Translations under genes and position numbers: made by a program
Assembly (NCBI GenBank): GCA_031362985.1
Contig: JANLTO010000017.1
Location: 62,001 to 126,000, forward strand
Direction of reading: 5' to 3'
DNA length: 64,000 nucleotides
Source: SHZL01 sp031362985
GTDB taxonomy: Bacteria; Pseudomonadota; Gammaproteobacteria; Xanthomonadales; SZUA-36
Shown: in pieces, positions 9,718 through 19,337 of the stretch
How the letters are laid out: each line of letters starts with the position of its first letter
How positions within the stretch are numbered: position 1 is the stretch's first letter
The notes under the pieces: model-generated
The model's input: the letters and a program-made list of their open reading frames with translations, nothing else
What the model was told of the DNA's origin: nothing
Database searches by the model: none

Positions 9718-9853
9718 TGCAAATCGTCCGCGTGCCCCGCGCGGCCTCGCCCACCGTGTTTCGATCCGAACGCCCGCCACGATCGAACTACTTGCAGTCG
9801 TGCGGCTTGAGTCCTAGTGTTGAACATCATCACCCACGGCTGCCGGGCACATC

Positions 9854-11404
9854 ATGCAACGACCGATCTACCAGTTTCAATTCGCTTCTTCCTTCTGCTG
9901 CTGCACCGCACAGCTCGTGCTCTGCCTGGCATTGCTGCTTCCGGTGAGAGCTAACGCCGATCCCGCTGCTTTGGTGCAGCAATGGCGGGCGCAAAACGAA
10001 CAGGCCATAGTGGACGGATTTGCGCAATTGCTGAGTATCCCGAACATAGCCAGCGACACGGTAAACATTCGCCGCAATGCTGATTACATCAGCGGCCTGT
10101 TCGAGTCACGCAATTTCGCGGTGCGCCTGCTGGAAGTGAGCGGCAGTCCCCCGGCCGTCCTGGCCGAGCGGCTGACGCCCGGATCTGCCACCACCCTGAT
10201 GATTTATGTGCATTACGATGGCCAGCCGGTTAATGCCGCGGACTGGGCTTCTGACCCGTGGACACCGTTGCTGCGCGATGCGCCGGTCGAACAGGGCGGC
10301 AAAGTCATCCCGCTGACCGCGCCGTTCAACCCCGAATCCCGCCTTTTTGCCCGCTCCGCCGGTGACGACAAGGCGCCCATTGCTGCACTGTTGGCTGCGC
10401 TGGATGCGCTGGATGCAAACGGTATCCCGTTGGCGGTTAATCTAAAGGTGTTTCTCGAAGGTGAAGAGGAAGCCGGCTCGCCGCATTTGGCGGAGATTTT
10501 GGCTCACCACCGGGACCTGCTGGGAGCTGACCTGTGGTTGTTCTGCGATGGGCCGGTGCATCAGAGCCGGCGATGGCAACTCAGCTATGGCGTGCGCGGC
10601 AGTTACGGTTTCAATCTGACCGTTTACGGCCCTAACCGGCCACTGCACAGCGGGCATTACGGTAACTGGGCGCCCAACCCCATCATGCGCCTGGCGGAAC
10701 TGCTCACGTCCATGCGTGACCCGGCCGGCAACATCCTGATCGCCAACTACTACGAGCAGATAGTGCCCCCCAACCTGGCCGAACTCGAGGCCATCGCTGC
10801 TGCTCCCGATGTGGAAAGTGAGCTGATAAAGGAGCTGGGCATCGTTCGGCCCGAAACTGCTGACCGCCTGGAGCTGGCCATCATGCGCCCCGCCCTCAAT
10901 GTGCGTGGTATTCGCTCCGGCGATGTGGGCGAGCAGGCCAGCAACACCCTCCAGACCTCAGCCACGGCCTCAATCGACCTGCGGCTGGTGCCGGACCAGA
11001 CTCCCGACTTCCTGCACGGCGTTATTGAGCAGCATATTCGCGGGCAGGGTTATTTCATCGTGTACCAGGACCCAACGGCACAGGAGCGTGCCGGTCATGA
11101 CCGCATTGCGCGGCTGGAGTGGGAAAACTCCGGCTATCCGGCCTACCGTGCGGCCATGAACCTGCCCATCGCACAAAGGGTTGCCGCCATCGTCAATGAA
11201 CTGGCCGACGGCAGCCTGATCCAGCTACCGACCGGCGGCGGCAGCTTGCCGCTGTACCTGGTCGATGAAGCCGTTGGCGCGCCCATCCTGATCCTGCCAA
11301 TTGCCAACCACGACAATAACCAGCACGGCAAGGACGAGAACCTGCGGCTGCAAAACCTGTGGGATGCGATCGAAATCTATGCGGCGGTGCTCACCGGCCT
11401 GTGA
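9854..11404 (+). CDS. Exported M20 family metallopeptidase
   Basis: A 516-residue protein with a signal peptide (core about 17-32, cleavage near VRANA). It belongs to the zinc-dependent M20 peptidases, which remove terminal residues from peptides or related amides. Visible motifs: YVHYDGQP with the zinc His and Asp, a SAGDDKAP variant of the bridging-Asp motif, the catalytic EGEEEAGS, LHSGHYG in the dimerisation domain, and a late NHDNNQHGKDE with a further zinc His. It probably acts in the periplasm. Its stop codon abuts the first inverted-repeat element. Substrate unknown. Confidence 0.88.
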   Translation: MQRPIYQFQFASSFCCCTAQLVLCLALLLPVRANADPAALVQQWRAQNEQAIVDGFAQLLSIPNIASDTVNIRRNADYISGLFESRNFAVRLLEVSGSPPAVLAERLTPGSATTLMIYVHYDGQPVNAADWASDPWTPLLRDAPVEQGGKVIPLTAPFNPESRLFARSAGDDKAPIAALLAALDALDANGIPLAVNLKVFLEGEEEAGSPHLAEILAHHRDLLGADLWLFCDGPVHQSRRWQLSYGVRGSYGFNLTVYGPNRPLHSGHYGNWAPNPIMRLAELLTSMRDPAGNILIANYYEQIVPPNLAELEAIAAAPDVESELIKELGIVRPETADRLELAIMRPALNVRGIRSGDVGEQASNTLQTSATASIDLRLVPDQTPDFLHGVIEQHIRGQGYFIVYQDPTAQERAGHDRIARLEWENSGYPAYRAAMNLPIAQRVAAIVNELADGSLIQLPTGGGSLPLYLVDEAVGAPILILPIANHDNNQHGKDENLRLQNLWDAIEIYAAVLTGL

Positions 11405-11600
11405 GGGCGAGCAGGAATCGGTCTCACAGCCCGTCTTGTCCGGCACTTCGTGCTTCCCTCGTGAATATTTCAGTCTGATCGGGACCGGTCTGGATGGGCA
11501 TCGTGCCCATTCAGCCCTCGATTTTCGTCCTGAAAATGGTCCCGGACTGAAATTTTCGCTCGGCGGCCAAAGGAGCTGTGAGACCGATTCCTACCCGCCC
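11405..11600. mobile_element. MITE-like inverted-repeat element 1
   Basis: A 196-bp element bounded by 26-bp terminal inverted repeats (11405-11430 and 11575-11600; two mismatches) whose outer part reads GGGCGGGTAGGAATCGG on one end. Inside are a second imperfect inverted repeat (ATTTCAGTC... with ...GGACTGAAAT) and a hairpin ATGGGCA/TGCCCAT at 11493-11509. It encodes nothing. It begins right after the M20 stop and resembles element 2 at 12112 in layout. Confidence 0.75.
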
Positions 11601-11697
11601 TTGGAGACTGTCGCGGCGTCAGAAGTCGCATATACTTAAACCGCACAAAAACAACTCCTGCCCCATAACCGATGGCTTCAATCCAAGGAGAACACCC

Positions 11698-12090
11698 ATG
11701 ACCCCCGAGCTCAAATACCTCGCCCTGAGCGCCACGTTCACGGTCCTTATGTGGATTCCCTACATCCTTGACGTCATAGCGCGCAACAAGATAGCCGATG
11801 CGGTCGGCTATCCAGCAAACCCGCTTGAGAGGTCGCCCTGGGCCGAGCGGTTGAAGAAGGCGCACTACAATTCCATAGAAAACCTGGTTCCGTTTGCCGC
11901 CATTGTGCTGGTAGCCCATGCAGCGAGCGTATCCAACGCAGCCACTGCTGCAGCTGCAGCCGCTTTTTTCTGGGCACGCATTGCCTACGCTGTGTGCTAC
12001 ACCCTGGCCATACCCTGGTTACGCACGCTGACGTTCGCGGTGGCCTGGGGTGGAACCATGTGCATCGCCTGGCATGTGTTGATGATTTAA
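11698..12090 (+). CDS. MAPEG family membrane protein
   Basis: A 130-residue protein with four hydrophobic segments (about 5-25, 60-80, 83-100 and 108-128). The ERLKKAHYNSIENLVPF stretch matches the MAPEG (eicosanoid and glutathione metabolism) family signature region. The reading frame is open from 11578, but ATG 11698 has AAGGAG 8 bases upstream. The bacterial function is uncertain; relatives are glutathione-linked or of unknown role. It stands alone, with an inverted-repeat element on each side. Confidence 0.85.
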   Translation: MTPELKYLALSATFTVLMWIPYILDVIARNKIADAVGYPANPLERSPWAERLKKAHYNSIENLVPFAAIVLVAHAASVSNAATAAAAAAFFWARIAYAVCYTLAIPWLRTLTFAVAWGGTMCIAWHVLMI

Positions 12091-12111
12091 GTCGGGTAGT
12101 TGGGATTTGCA

Positions 12112-12367
12112 GCGGGTAGGAGCGTCTTCTGACTCCCCGGCTCCGCGGTCCCGGATTACCATCCGGGACTACCTTCACATTCAAGCTGTCTTAACGGCGC
12201 CGGCCATACAGGGCATCCCGCCCTGGATGGCCAATGTACAAGGAAGTACAGGTGCCGCGAAGGCCAGGGATGGCCGGGAGAGGCCTCAAATGGGCTCCTG
12301 CCCATTTGTCACCTAACAGCTTGCCTGCTCGGCGCTGCGAAGGGAGTCAGAAGACGCTCCTACCCGC
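12112..12367. mobile_element. MITE-like inverted-repeat element 2
   Basis: A 256-bp element with perfect 26-bp terminal inverted repeats (12112-12137 and 12342-12367) starting GCGGGTAGGAGCGTC. Internal inverted repeats include GGCC...AGGGC...GCCCT...GGCC near 12201-12231 and a hairpin AAATGGGC/GCCCATTT near 12288-12307. It has no reading frame of substance and ends 14 bases before the stop of the next gene. It shares the outer GCGGGTAGGA and the GGGC hairpin with element 1. Confidence 0.8.
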
Positions 12368-12381
12368 CGCAGTGCCAGTCC

Positions 12382-13611
12382 TTAGATCAAGGCATCCAAC
12401 GCTTCGATCAGTCGTGACACTTCTCCCGCGGACGTGTAATGCACGAAGGACGCACGCAGGGCGCCTTTCTTTGGGTCAACGCCCAAGGCTTCCAGCAGAC
12501 GGTTAGCGTAGTAATCTCCTGCTCCGACGCCCAGCTTTTTACCGGCCAGGCGCGTAGCGAGCTCGGCGGATGAAATTCCATCGACGGTAAAGGCCACGGT
12601 TGGGGCGCGCTGCGCGGCGTCACGGCGGCCGATCAGGCGAATGCGCGGATGACCGTCCATGAAATCCAGTAAGGGCTGCAACAACAGGGTTTCCTGACCG
12701 CGCAGCAACTTTCGCACCGCGCCGGCTTGTTCCGTGGCAGAGGCTGGCTGGCCAAAATGATGCTGATACACCGCTTCAAAGTAGTCGATGACGCCGTTGG
12801 TCGCGGCAATCTGGGCGTGGTCGGGGCCCGCGGGAATGAAGCGCGAAGTGGGCTTACCGGCATTGAAGAAATGACCCTGGTTGGGCAGTTCTGTATTGAG
12901 TTTGCTGCTCATGAACATCACGCCGAGGTGCGGGCCGTACACCTTGTAAAGTGAGAACAGGTAAATGTCGGCACCCAGCGCCGGGATGTCCGGTAGCCCA
13001 TGCGGACAGTACGATACGCCGTCGACAATGGCGATCGCCCCGGCTGCATGGATGCGGTCGGTGAGTTCACGCACCGGGTTGATGCTGGCCACCACGTTGG
13101 AACAATGGGTAAAGGCAACAACACGAGTGCGCGGCCCCAGCCACGTGTCCAGTTCATCGGGATCAAGCTCACCACTGTCCGGATCAATCTTCCATTCGCG
13201 CAGCACGATGCCTGCGGCTTCCAGCCGGTGCCAGGCGCCGATGTTGGCTTCATGGTCCTGGTTAGTAACAATGATCTCATCACCTGGCTTGAGATGCTGG
13301 CGCAGGGCCTGGGCAATGACATAGGTGTTCTGCGAAGTCGAAGGCCCAAAATGCACTTCCTCGGTGGCCACGTTCAGCCAGGCCGCCATACGGCTACGCG
13401 CGGAATCCATCTGGTGTCCGGCTTCCCGTGAAGCCGGGAAATCGTGATAGGGTTGCACCTTGGTTTCACGATAGAAGCGGTGCATCTGGTCGATGACGGG
13501 CTCGCAGGCATAAGAACCTCCGGCATTTTCGAAATGCGCAAAACCCTGCAGCGAGGGTTCCATAAACGCGGGAAAAAGACTACGAACAAAATCGAGGTCA
13601 AGCTCAGCCAT
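12382..13611 (-). CDS. Class V aminotransferase-fold PLP enzyme (cysteine desulfurase-like)
   Basis: A 409-residue fold-type I PLP enzyme of the group usually labelled cysteine desulfurase-like. The PLP lysine is in LFSLYKVYGPHLG; the Asp and His contacts are in VDGVSYCPHG and NQDHEAN. The loop that carries the catalytic cysteine in SufS-type enzymes here reads GVGAGDYYANRL, with no cysteine, so true desulfurase activity is doubtful. Three cysteines elsewhere (YACEP, THCSN, SYCPH) are not at that position. It stands alone next to inverted-repeat element 2. Substrate unknown. Confidence 0.8.
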   Translation of the reverse strand: MAELDLDFVRSLFPAFMEPSLQGFAHFENAGGSYACEPVIDQMHRFYRETKVQPYHDFPASREAGHQMDSARSRMAAWLNVATEEVHFGPSTSQNTYVIAQALRQHLKPGDEIIVTNQDHEANIGAWHRLEAAGIVLREWKIDPDSGELDPDELDTWLGPRTRVVAFTHCSNVVASINPVRELTDRIHAAGAIAIVDGVSYCPHGLPDIPALGADIYLFSLYKVYGPHLGVMFMSSKLNTELPNQGHFFNAGKPTSRFIPAGPDHAQIAATNGVIDYFEAVYQHHFGQPASATEQAGAVRKLLRGQETLLLQPLLDFMDGHPRIRLIGRRDAAQRAPTVAFTVDGISSAELATRLAGKKLGVGAGDYYANRLLEALGVDPKKGALRASFVHYTSAGEVSRLIEALDALI

Positions 13612-13830
13612 TGAATCGCTCCGGGAAACCAGTGGCGATGATAGCAGCCCGCGCAGGATAAGTGCCGGCCAGGGTAACTGATCATGCGCGGGAAACTTGC
13701 TTGACGCAGGGGATGCCCAGCGGGACGATGCAGTGCTGCTCCCCGAACCTGGGGTTTACTTCGTGTCAGGCGTCCATTAAGTAGTCAGGACACAGAACGT
13801 CTTTGCCAGCAGGGATAAGGAGAAGTTCCC

Positions 13831-14817
13831 ATGATTGAGCCCAATCCGTTCGAAACCTTGCGACAGATCGCGGGTGGTTACTGTTTGTCGCGGGGCCTGC
13901 ACGTTGTCGCCAATCTTGCAGTCGCCGACAGGCTGGACGAGACCCCTCAAACAGCCGCCGAGCTGGCAGTGTCGGTTGGCGCCCATCCTGAAGCGCTGGG
14001 CCGCGTCCTGCGGCTTCTTGCCGCGCACGGGGTGTTCGAATCTTGCGCTGGCAAGTTCCGCCACTCGCCGGCGTCCCGGATGTTGCGTACCGACCATCCA
14101 AGGTCCATGCGCGATTACGTGCGAATGTTCGGCTTGCCGCCCTTCTGGGCGACCTTCGGGGAGCTGGAACAGTCCGTACGCACTGGCCTTGCGGCTGGGA
14201 ACACCGTCACCTCCGGCGGCTTCTGGGCTTATCTAGCACAGCACCCGGAAGCGAACGCCATATTCAACGCGACCATGGTGACCAAAGCGCACACCCAAAT
14301 CGCCGGCGTTCTTGCCGCCTACGACTTCTCGGAGTTCAAGCTGATTGGCGACATCGGTGGAGGGCGCGGCCACCTGTTGAGCGCCGTGCTGGCGCGCGTG
14401 CCGAGCGCAAAAGGAGTGCTGTTCGATTTACCGCACGTGGTCAAGGATGCGGCTGGCGCGACGTCGCCGCGGCTTACCCGGCAGGCCGGCGATTTTTTCA
14501 AGGACACGCTGCCAGTCTGCGACGCTTACCTGGTGATGGAAGTCATCCACGACTGGAGCGACGCCGAGTCCATTTCAATCCTGCAAGCGATCCGGCGGGC
14601 GGCGCCGTCGCATGCCAGGCTCCTGCTGATTGAAGAAATAGTCCCCGACGACCCTGGCCCGGCCTGGTCGAAGATGCTGGACATCCATATGCTCGCCCTG
14701 ATCGGGGGGAAGCAACGCACGCGGCGGGAATACGAGGCGCTGTTTGATGCGGCCGGTTTCTCATTCAAACGTGAGATTGACACGGGCGCTGGTATCTCGA
14801 TCCTGGAAGCTGCCTGA
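13831..14817 (+). CDS. SAM-dependent O-methyltransferase family protein
   Basis: A 328-residue protein. The N-terminal winged-helix dimerisation domain (about 20-90) is followed by a methyltransferase domain with the SAM-binding GDIGGGRGHLL near 171-181 and a later MEVIHDWSD stretch typical of small-molecule O-methyltransferases (hydroxyneurosporene methyltransferase and caffeate methyltransferase relatives). The start has AAGGAG 9 bases upstream. It is monocistronic, convergent with cysNC. The substrate cannot be told from sequence. Confidence 0.85.
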   Translation: MIEPNPFETLRQIAGGYCLSRGLHVVANLAVADRLDETPQTAAELAVSVGAHPEALGRVLRLLAAHGVFESCAGKFRHSPASRMLRTDHPRSMRDYVRMFGLPPFWATFGELEQSVRTGLAAGNTVTSGGFWAYLAQHPEANAIFNATMVTKAHTQIAGVLAAYDFSEFKLIGDIGGGRGHLLSAVLARVPSAKGVLFDLPHVVKDAAGATSPRLTRQAGDFFKDTLPVCDAYLVMEVIHDWSDAESISILQAIRRAAPSHARLLLIEEIVPDDPGPAWSKMLDIHMLALIGGKQRTRREYEALFDAAGFSFKREIDTGAGISILEAA

Positions 14818-14843
14818 CAACCGGTCGCGGCGGATCGTCCCCT

Positions 14844-16757
14844 TTAACCCAGCAGGAAGGCGACAATCTCTTCGGCCGCTGCTTCAGCCGTGCACGAAGT
14901 TGTATCGATATGAATTTCCGGATTCTCAGGAACCTCATAAGGGGAATCAATGCCGGTAAAGTTCTTGAGCTGCCCCGCGCGCGCTTTTTTGTACAGCCCT
15001 TTGACATCACGACTCTCTGCCAGCTGCAGCGGTGCGTCCACATGGATTTCAATGAACTCACCGGGCGGCAACATCTGGCGCACCAGGCGTCGCTCGCTGC
15101 TGAATGGCGAGATAAAAGCGCTAAGAACAATCAGGCCGGCATCCGTCATCAGGCGGGCGACCTCGCCTACGCGGCGGATATTCTCTACCCGGTCAGCATC
15201 GGTAAATCCCAGGTCGCGGTTAAGGCCATGGCGAATATTGTCGCCATCGAGCAGGAACGTGTGCTTACCCAGGGCATGCAGTTTCTTCTCTACCAGGTTG
15301 GCAATGGTCGACTTACCCGAGCCCGACAAGCCGGTAAACCAAAGCAGCTTTGGCTGCTGATTTTTCTGCGCGGCGTGCGCTTCACGCGAGATCTCCAGTG
15401 ACTGCCAGTGGATGTTCTGCGAGCGGCGCAGCGCAAAATGAATCATGCCTGCTGCAACCGTGCGGTTGTTCATGCGGTCAACCAGGATGAAGCCGCCCAG
15501 ATCTGGATTATCCACATAGGCTTCGAATGGCACGGCCCGGTCGAGGGAAATATTGCAGATACCAATGGCGTTCAGCGCCAGCGTGTCAGCCGCCTGGTGC
15601 GCCATCGTATTGATGTCGACTTCGTATTTCGGCCTGGTGATGCTGGCCAACACCATTGAGGTACCAATTTTCAACCAATAGGGACGGCCGGGCAGCATTT
15701 CCTGCTCGTCCATCCACACCAGCGTCGCCTCGAACTGGTCGGCCACCTCGACCGGTGCATCTGCCATCGTGATGACGTCGCCGCGTGCGCAATCAATCTC
15801 GCTACTGAAGCTCAACGTTACCGACTGACCCGCCACCGCTTCATCAAGATCGCCATCGTAGGTCACGATGGCCTTGACCGTCGAGGTCTTGCCCGAAGGC
15901 TGGATGCGGATGGCATCCCCGGGTTTAATGCGGCCGGAACTGACCAGGCCGGAAAAACCCCGGAAATCCAGGTTGCGCCGGTTGACCCACTGCACCGCCA
16001 TGCGGAAGTCACGTTCTGCCATGCGCTCGGTGTCGAGTTCCACGGTTTCCAGATGAGCCAACAGGCTGGGGCCGGCATACCAGGGAGTTTGCTCACTCAG
16101 GCTGGTAATGTTGTCCCCCTTTAGCCCTGAGATCGGAATGGGCAGGAAGCGCTCCATGCCGAGGCTGTCGGCAAAATCCCGGAAGTTCGCGACAATCTCG
16201 TCGAAGCGCGGCTGGCTGTACTCCACCAGGTCCATCTTATTGATGGCGAGCACGACGTTGCGGATGCCAATCAGGTGCACCAGGTAGCTGTGACGACGGG
16301 TTTGTGTCAGCACGCCCTGGCGTGCGTCCACCAGGATAACGGCAAGGTCAGCGGTGGAAGCGCCGGTGACCATGTTGCGGGTGTACTGCTCATGCCCGGG
16401 CGTATCGGCGACGATAAACTTGCGCCGTTCGGTGGTAAAGAACCGGTAGGCCACGTCGATGGTGATGCCCTGCTCACGCTCGGCGGCCAGGCCATCGACC
16501 AGCAAGGCAAAATCGATCTCCTGCCCCTGGGTGCCCATGCGCTTGCTGTCTTCTTCAAGACTGGCCAGTTGGTCTTCGAAGATCATCTTGCTGTCATAGA
16601 GCAGGCGACCGATCAGTGTTGATTTACCATCGTCTACCGACCCGCAGGTAATAAAACGCAACAAGCTCTTGTTCTGATGCGCCTCGAGATAAGCTTCAAT
16701 GTCCTCGGCAATCAACGCGTCCGCTTGGTAGTCCTTGCCACTGCGGCTCGTACTCAT
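14844..16757 (-). CDS. cysNC: Sulfate adenylyltransferase large subunit fused to APS kinase
   Basis: A 637-residue bifunctional enzyme of sulfate activation. The N-terminal GTPase part (CysN) has GSVDDGKST, DTPGHEQYT and NKMD and drives ATP sulfurylase; the last 170 or so residues form an APS kinase (CysC) with GLSGSGKST and DGDNIRHGLN, producing PAPS. Its ATG overlaps the cysD stop by one base (TGATG), so it is coupled to cysD. The fused form is common in proteobacteria. The downstream PAPS reductase and sulfite reductase genes are not in the window. Confidence 0.95.
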   Translation of the reverse strand: MSTSRSGKDYQADALIAEDIEAYLEAHQNKSLLRFITCGSVDDGKSTLIGRLLYDSKMIFEDQLASLEEDSKRMGTQGQEIDFALLVDGLAAEREQGITIDVAYRFFTTERRKFIVADTPGHEQYTRNMVTGASTADLAVILVDARQGVLTQTRRHSYLVHLIGIRNVVLAINKMDLVEYSQPRFDEIVANFRDFADSLGMERFLPIPISGLKGDNITSLSEQTPWYAGPSLLAHLETVELDTERMAERDFRMAVQWVNRRNLDFRGFSGLVSSGRIKPGDAIRIQPSGKTSTVKAIVTYDGDLDEAVAGQSVTLSFSSEIDCARGDVITMADAPVEVADQFEATLVWMDEQEMLPGRPYWLKIGTSMVLASITRPKYEVDINTMAHQAADTLALNAIGICNISLDRAVPFEAYVDNPDLGGFILVDRMNNRTVAAGMIHFALRRSQNIHWQSLEISREAHAAQKNQQPKLLWFTGLSGSGKSTIANLVEKKLHALGKHTFLLDGDNIRHGLNRDLGFTDADRVENIRRVGEVARLMTDAGLIVLSAFISPFSSERRLVRQMLPPGEFIEIHVDAPLQLAESRDVKGLYKKARAGQLKNFTGIDSPYEVPENPEIHIDTTSCTAEAAAEEIVAFLLG

Positions 16758-17677
16758 CAGAAATACCCTTCCTGCTTTTTCTTTTCCATGGAGGTGGCCT
16801 GATCGTGATCAATGGCGCGGCCCTGGCGCTCCGAGGTGGTGGTCAACAACATTTCCTGGATGACTTGCGGCAAGGTGACTGCCTTGCTTTCCACCGCCCC
16901 GGTGAGCGGATAGCAGCCCAGGGTGCGAAAACGGATGGACCGCTCGACCGGAGTCTCGCCGTCCCGCAAGCGAAAGCGCTCATCATCCACCATCAGGATC
17001 AGGCCATCACGCAGCACGGTCGGCCGTGGTGCGGACAAATACAGCGGTACGATTTCGATGCCCTCTAAATGAATGTATTGCCAGATGTCGAGCTCGGTCC
17101 AGTTGCTGATGGGGAACACGCGCATCGATTCGCCCCTGGCTTTACGCGCATTGTAGAGCCGCCACAATTCCGGCCTCTGGTTCCGCGCATCCCAGCGATG
17201 ACTGGCGGAACGGAAGCTGAACACACGTTCTTTCGCCCGGCTTTTCTCCTCGTCCCGCCGCGCGCCACCAAAGGCCGCGTCAAACCCATATTTGTCCAGC
17301 GCTTGCTTGAGGCCCTCGGTCTTCCACAGGTCGGTGTGCAAACTGCCGTGGTCAAACGGGTTGATGCCTTGCGCCAGGGCTTCAGGATTTTGATAAATCA
17401 GCAAATCCATCCCCGCGTCCTGCGCCGCCTTGCCGCGCAATTCGTACATGGCCCGAAACTTCCACGTGGTGTCCACGTGCAACAGGGGAAAAGGCGGCGA
17501 CGAGGGATAAAAAGCCTTTTTGGCGAGGTGCAGCATGACGGCGGAATCCTTGCCCACCGAATAGAGCATGACGGGCTTTTCGGTTTCCGCCACCACCTCC
17601 CGCATGATATGGATGCTCTCGGCTTCAAGCCGTTGCAAATGGGTCAATCGGGGAGATGGGGAGAGCGCGAACTTCAT
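16757..17677 (-). CDS. cysD: Sulfate adenylyltransferase small subunit
   Basis: A 306-residue protein (E. coli CysD 302). With CysN it adenylates sulfate. The PP-loop SVGKDSAVML is at about 40-49, and the C-terminal REGYF-like ending is normal for CysD. The frame extends to a TTG at 17695, but ATG 17677 has AGGATG upstream and fits the family length. The gene is preceded by a repeat-rich gap after gabD. Confidence 0.95.
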   Translation of the reverse strand: MKFALSPSPRLTHLQRLEAESIHIMREVVAETEKPVMLYSVGKDSAVMLHLAKKAFYPSSPPFPLLHVDTTWKFRAMYELRGKAAQDAGMDLLIYQNPEALAQGINPFDHGSLHTDLWKTEGLKQALDKYGFDAAFGGARRDEEKSRAKERVFSFRSASHRWDARNQRPELWRLYNARKARGESMRVFPISNWTELDIWQYIHLEGIEIVPLYLSAPRPTVLRDGLILMVDDERFRLRDGETPVERSIRFRTLGCYPLTGAVESKAVTLPQVIQEMLLTTTSERQGRAIDHDQATSMEKKKQEGYF

Positions 17678-17763
17678 CCGGTCATCCTGGTTCAATTGGG
17701 TTTGGCTCTATTGCTAGTGCGGGCCAGGTTCATGGTTCTTGCCACTCAGGTCTGCCTGTGGAT

Positions 17764-17861
17764 CCCGGGTCAAGCCCGGGATGACGAAAAGCGTTTAGCC
17801 GTTCCCGGGATGACGAAACCTGTTTAACCGCTTCCGGAATGACGAAGCCCGTTTAACTGTT
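17764..17861. repeat. CCCGGG palindrome followed by three tandem 29-bp repeats
   Basis: CCCGGGTCAAGCCCGGG (17764-17780) is a dispersed palindrome common in proteobacterial genomes. It runs into three imperfect 29-bp direct repeats at 17775-17803, 17804-17832 and 17833-17861, each of form CCGGRATGACGAA...GTTTA(A/G)C. The stop codon of gabD lies inside the third unit. Confidence 0.75.
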
Positions 17862-19337
17862 TAGTCCCGCGAGAGTGATGTACTTGATCTCGATGTATTC
17901 ATCGATACCGTACTTGGAGCCTTCCCGGCCGGAACCGGATTCCTTTACACCGCCAAACGGCGCCACTTCGGTGGAGAGGATGCCGTCGTTGATGCACACC
18001 ATTCCGTATTCCAGTTCCTCGGCCACACGAAACACGCGACCGAGGTCGCGGGCATAAAAATAGGACGCGAGGCCATACTCGGTGGCATTGGCCAGATCGA
18101 TGGCTTCCTGTTCGGTGGAAAATTTGAATATAGGGGCGACCGGGCCGAAAATTTCTTCGGTGGCAAAGTCCATGTCTGCGGTGGCGTTGCTAACCACTGT
18201 GGGCTCAAAGAACAGGCCGCCGAGGGCATGCCGAGCGCCACCTTCAACCACCGCACCACCTTTTTTTACGGCATCAGCGAGTAACTCTTCCACTTTCTGA
18301 ATCGCACTGGGCGAAATCATTGGTCCTATGTTGACCCCGGCTTCATCGCCGCGGCCAATCTTGAGCGCACGTACGGCGCTGGTGAACTTCTCCACGAATT
18401 CGTCATATACCCCTGCCTGCACGTAAATGCGATTGGCGCATACGCAGGTCTGGCCGGCATTACGGTACTTGGAAATGATTGCGCCTTTGACAGCTGATTC
18501 AATGTCGGCATCATCAAACACAATGAAGGGGGCATTGCCGCCGAGCTCCATGGAAACCTTTTTCACTGTGCTGGCGCACTGCTGGATCAGGATTTTGCCA
18601 ACGCCGGTCGAGCCGGTGAAGGAAAACTTGCGCACCAGCGGGCTCTCGGTCATTTCCTTACCGACTGCACGTGAATGCGTGGTGGTGACCACGTTGAATA
18701 CCCCGGCCGGAATACCTGCCTGGTGTGCCAATTCAGCCAGGGCCAGGGCCGATAAAGGCGTCTCAGACGCTGGTTTGATCACGATCGGGCAGCCCGCGGC
18801 CAGGGCGGGCGCCGCCTTGCGCGTGATCATGGCATTGGGGAAGTTCCACGGTGTAATGGCGGCCACCACCCCCACGGACTGCTTGATGACCATGATGCGC
18901 CGGTCGGGCAGGTGGGTGGGGATCATGTCGCCGTAAATGCGTTTACCTTCCTCGGCAAACCACTCGATAAACGAGGCGCCGTACATGACTTCACCGGCGG
19001 ATTCCGCCAGTGGTTTGCCCTGTTCGGCAGTCATCAGCATGGCCAGGTCGTCCTTGTTGGCGAGGATCAGTTCGTACCAGCGGCGTAAAATCGCCGCCCG
19101 GTCCTTGGCCGTGCGCTTGCGCCACGCCGGCCAGGCGGCACTGGCGGCGGCTATAGCCTGCCGGGTTTCGGCTACACCCAGCTGGGCCACGTTGGCCAAG
19201 AGGCTGCCATCGGCCGGGTTGGTCACAGCAAAAGTGCCCGCGTCAGCGGCAGAAACCCATTCACCGTTGATATAAGATTGCTCACGCAGCAGGTCGCGGT
19301 TTTTCAGTTTCAAGGCAGTTTTGATCTTGTCCAGCAT
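17853..19337 (-). CDS. gabD: NAD(P)-dependent succinate-semialdehyde dehydrogenase
   Basis: A 494-residue aldehyde dehydrogenase of the GabD type. The glutamate of MELGGNAPF and the nucleophilic cysteine of NAGQTCVCANRI are present, the NAD-binding FTGSTGVGK is intact, and the C-terminal LEYGMVCIND and GREGSKYGIDEY stretches are typical of succinate-semialdehyde dehydrogenases. It would oxidise succinate semialdehyde to succinate in GABA breakdown. No GABA transaminase is adjacent, so the exact aldehyde is not certain. Its last codons run into a tandem repeat. Confidence 0.88.
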   Translation of the reverse strand: MLDKIKTALKLKNRDLLREQSYINGEWVSAADAGTFAVTNPADGSLLANVAQLGVAETRQAIAAASAAWPAWRKRTAKDRAAILRRWYELILANKDDLAMLMTAEQGKPLAESAGEVMYGASFIEWFAEEGKRIYGDMIPTHLPDRRIMVIKQSVGVVAAITPWNFPNAMITRKAAPALAAGCPIVIKPASETPLSALALAELAHQAGIPAGVFNVVTTTHSRAVGKEMTESPLVRKFSFTGSTGVGKILIQQCASTVKKVSMELGGNAPFIVFDDADIESAVKGAIISKYRNAGQTCVCANRIYVQAGVYDEFVEKFTSAVRALKIGRGDEAGVNIGPMISPSAIQKVEELLADAVKKGGAVVEGGARHALGGLFFEPTVVSNATADMDFATEEIFGPVAPIFKFSTEQEAIDLANATEYGLASYFYARDLGRVFRVAEELEYGMVCINDGILSTEVAPFGGVKESGSGREGSKYGIDEYIEIKYITLAGLNS

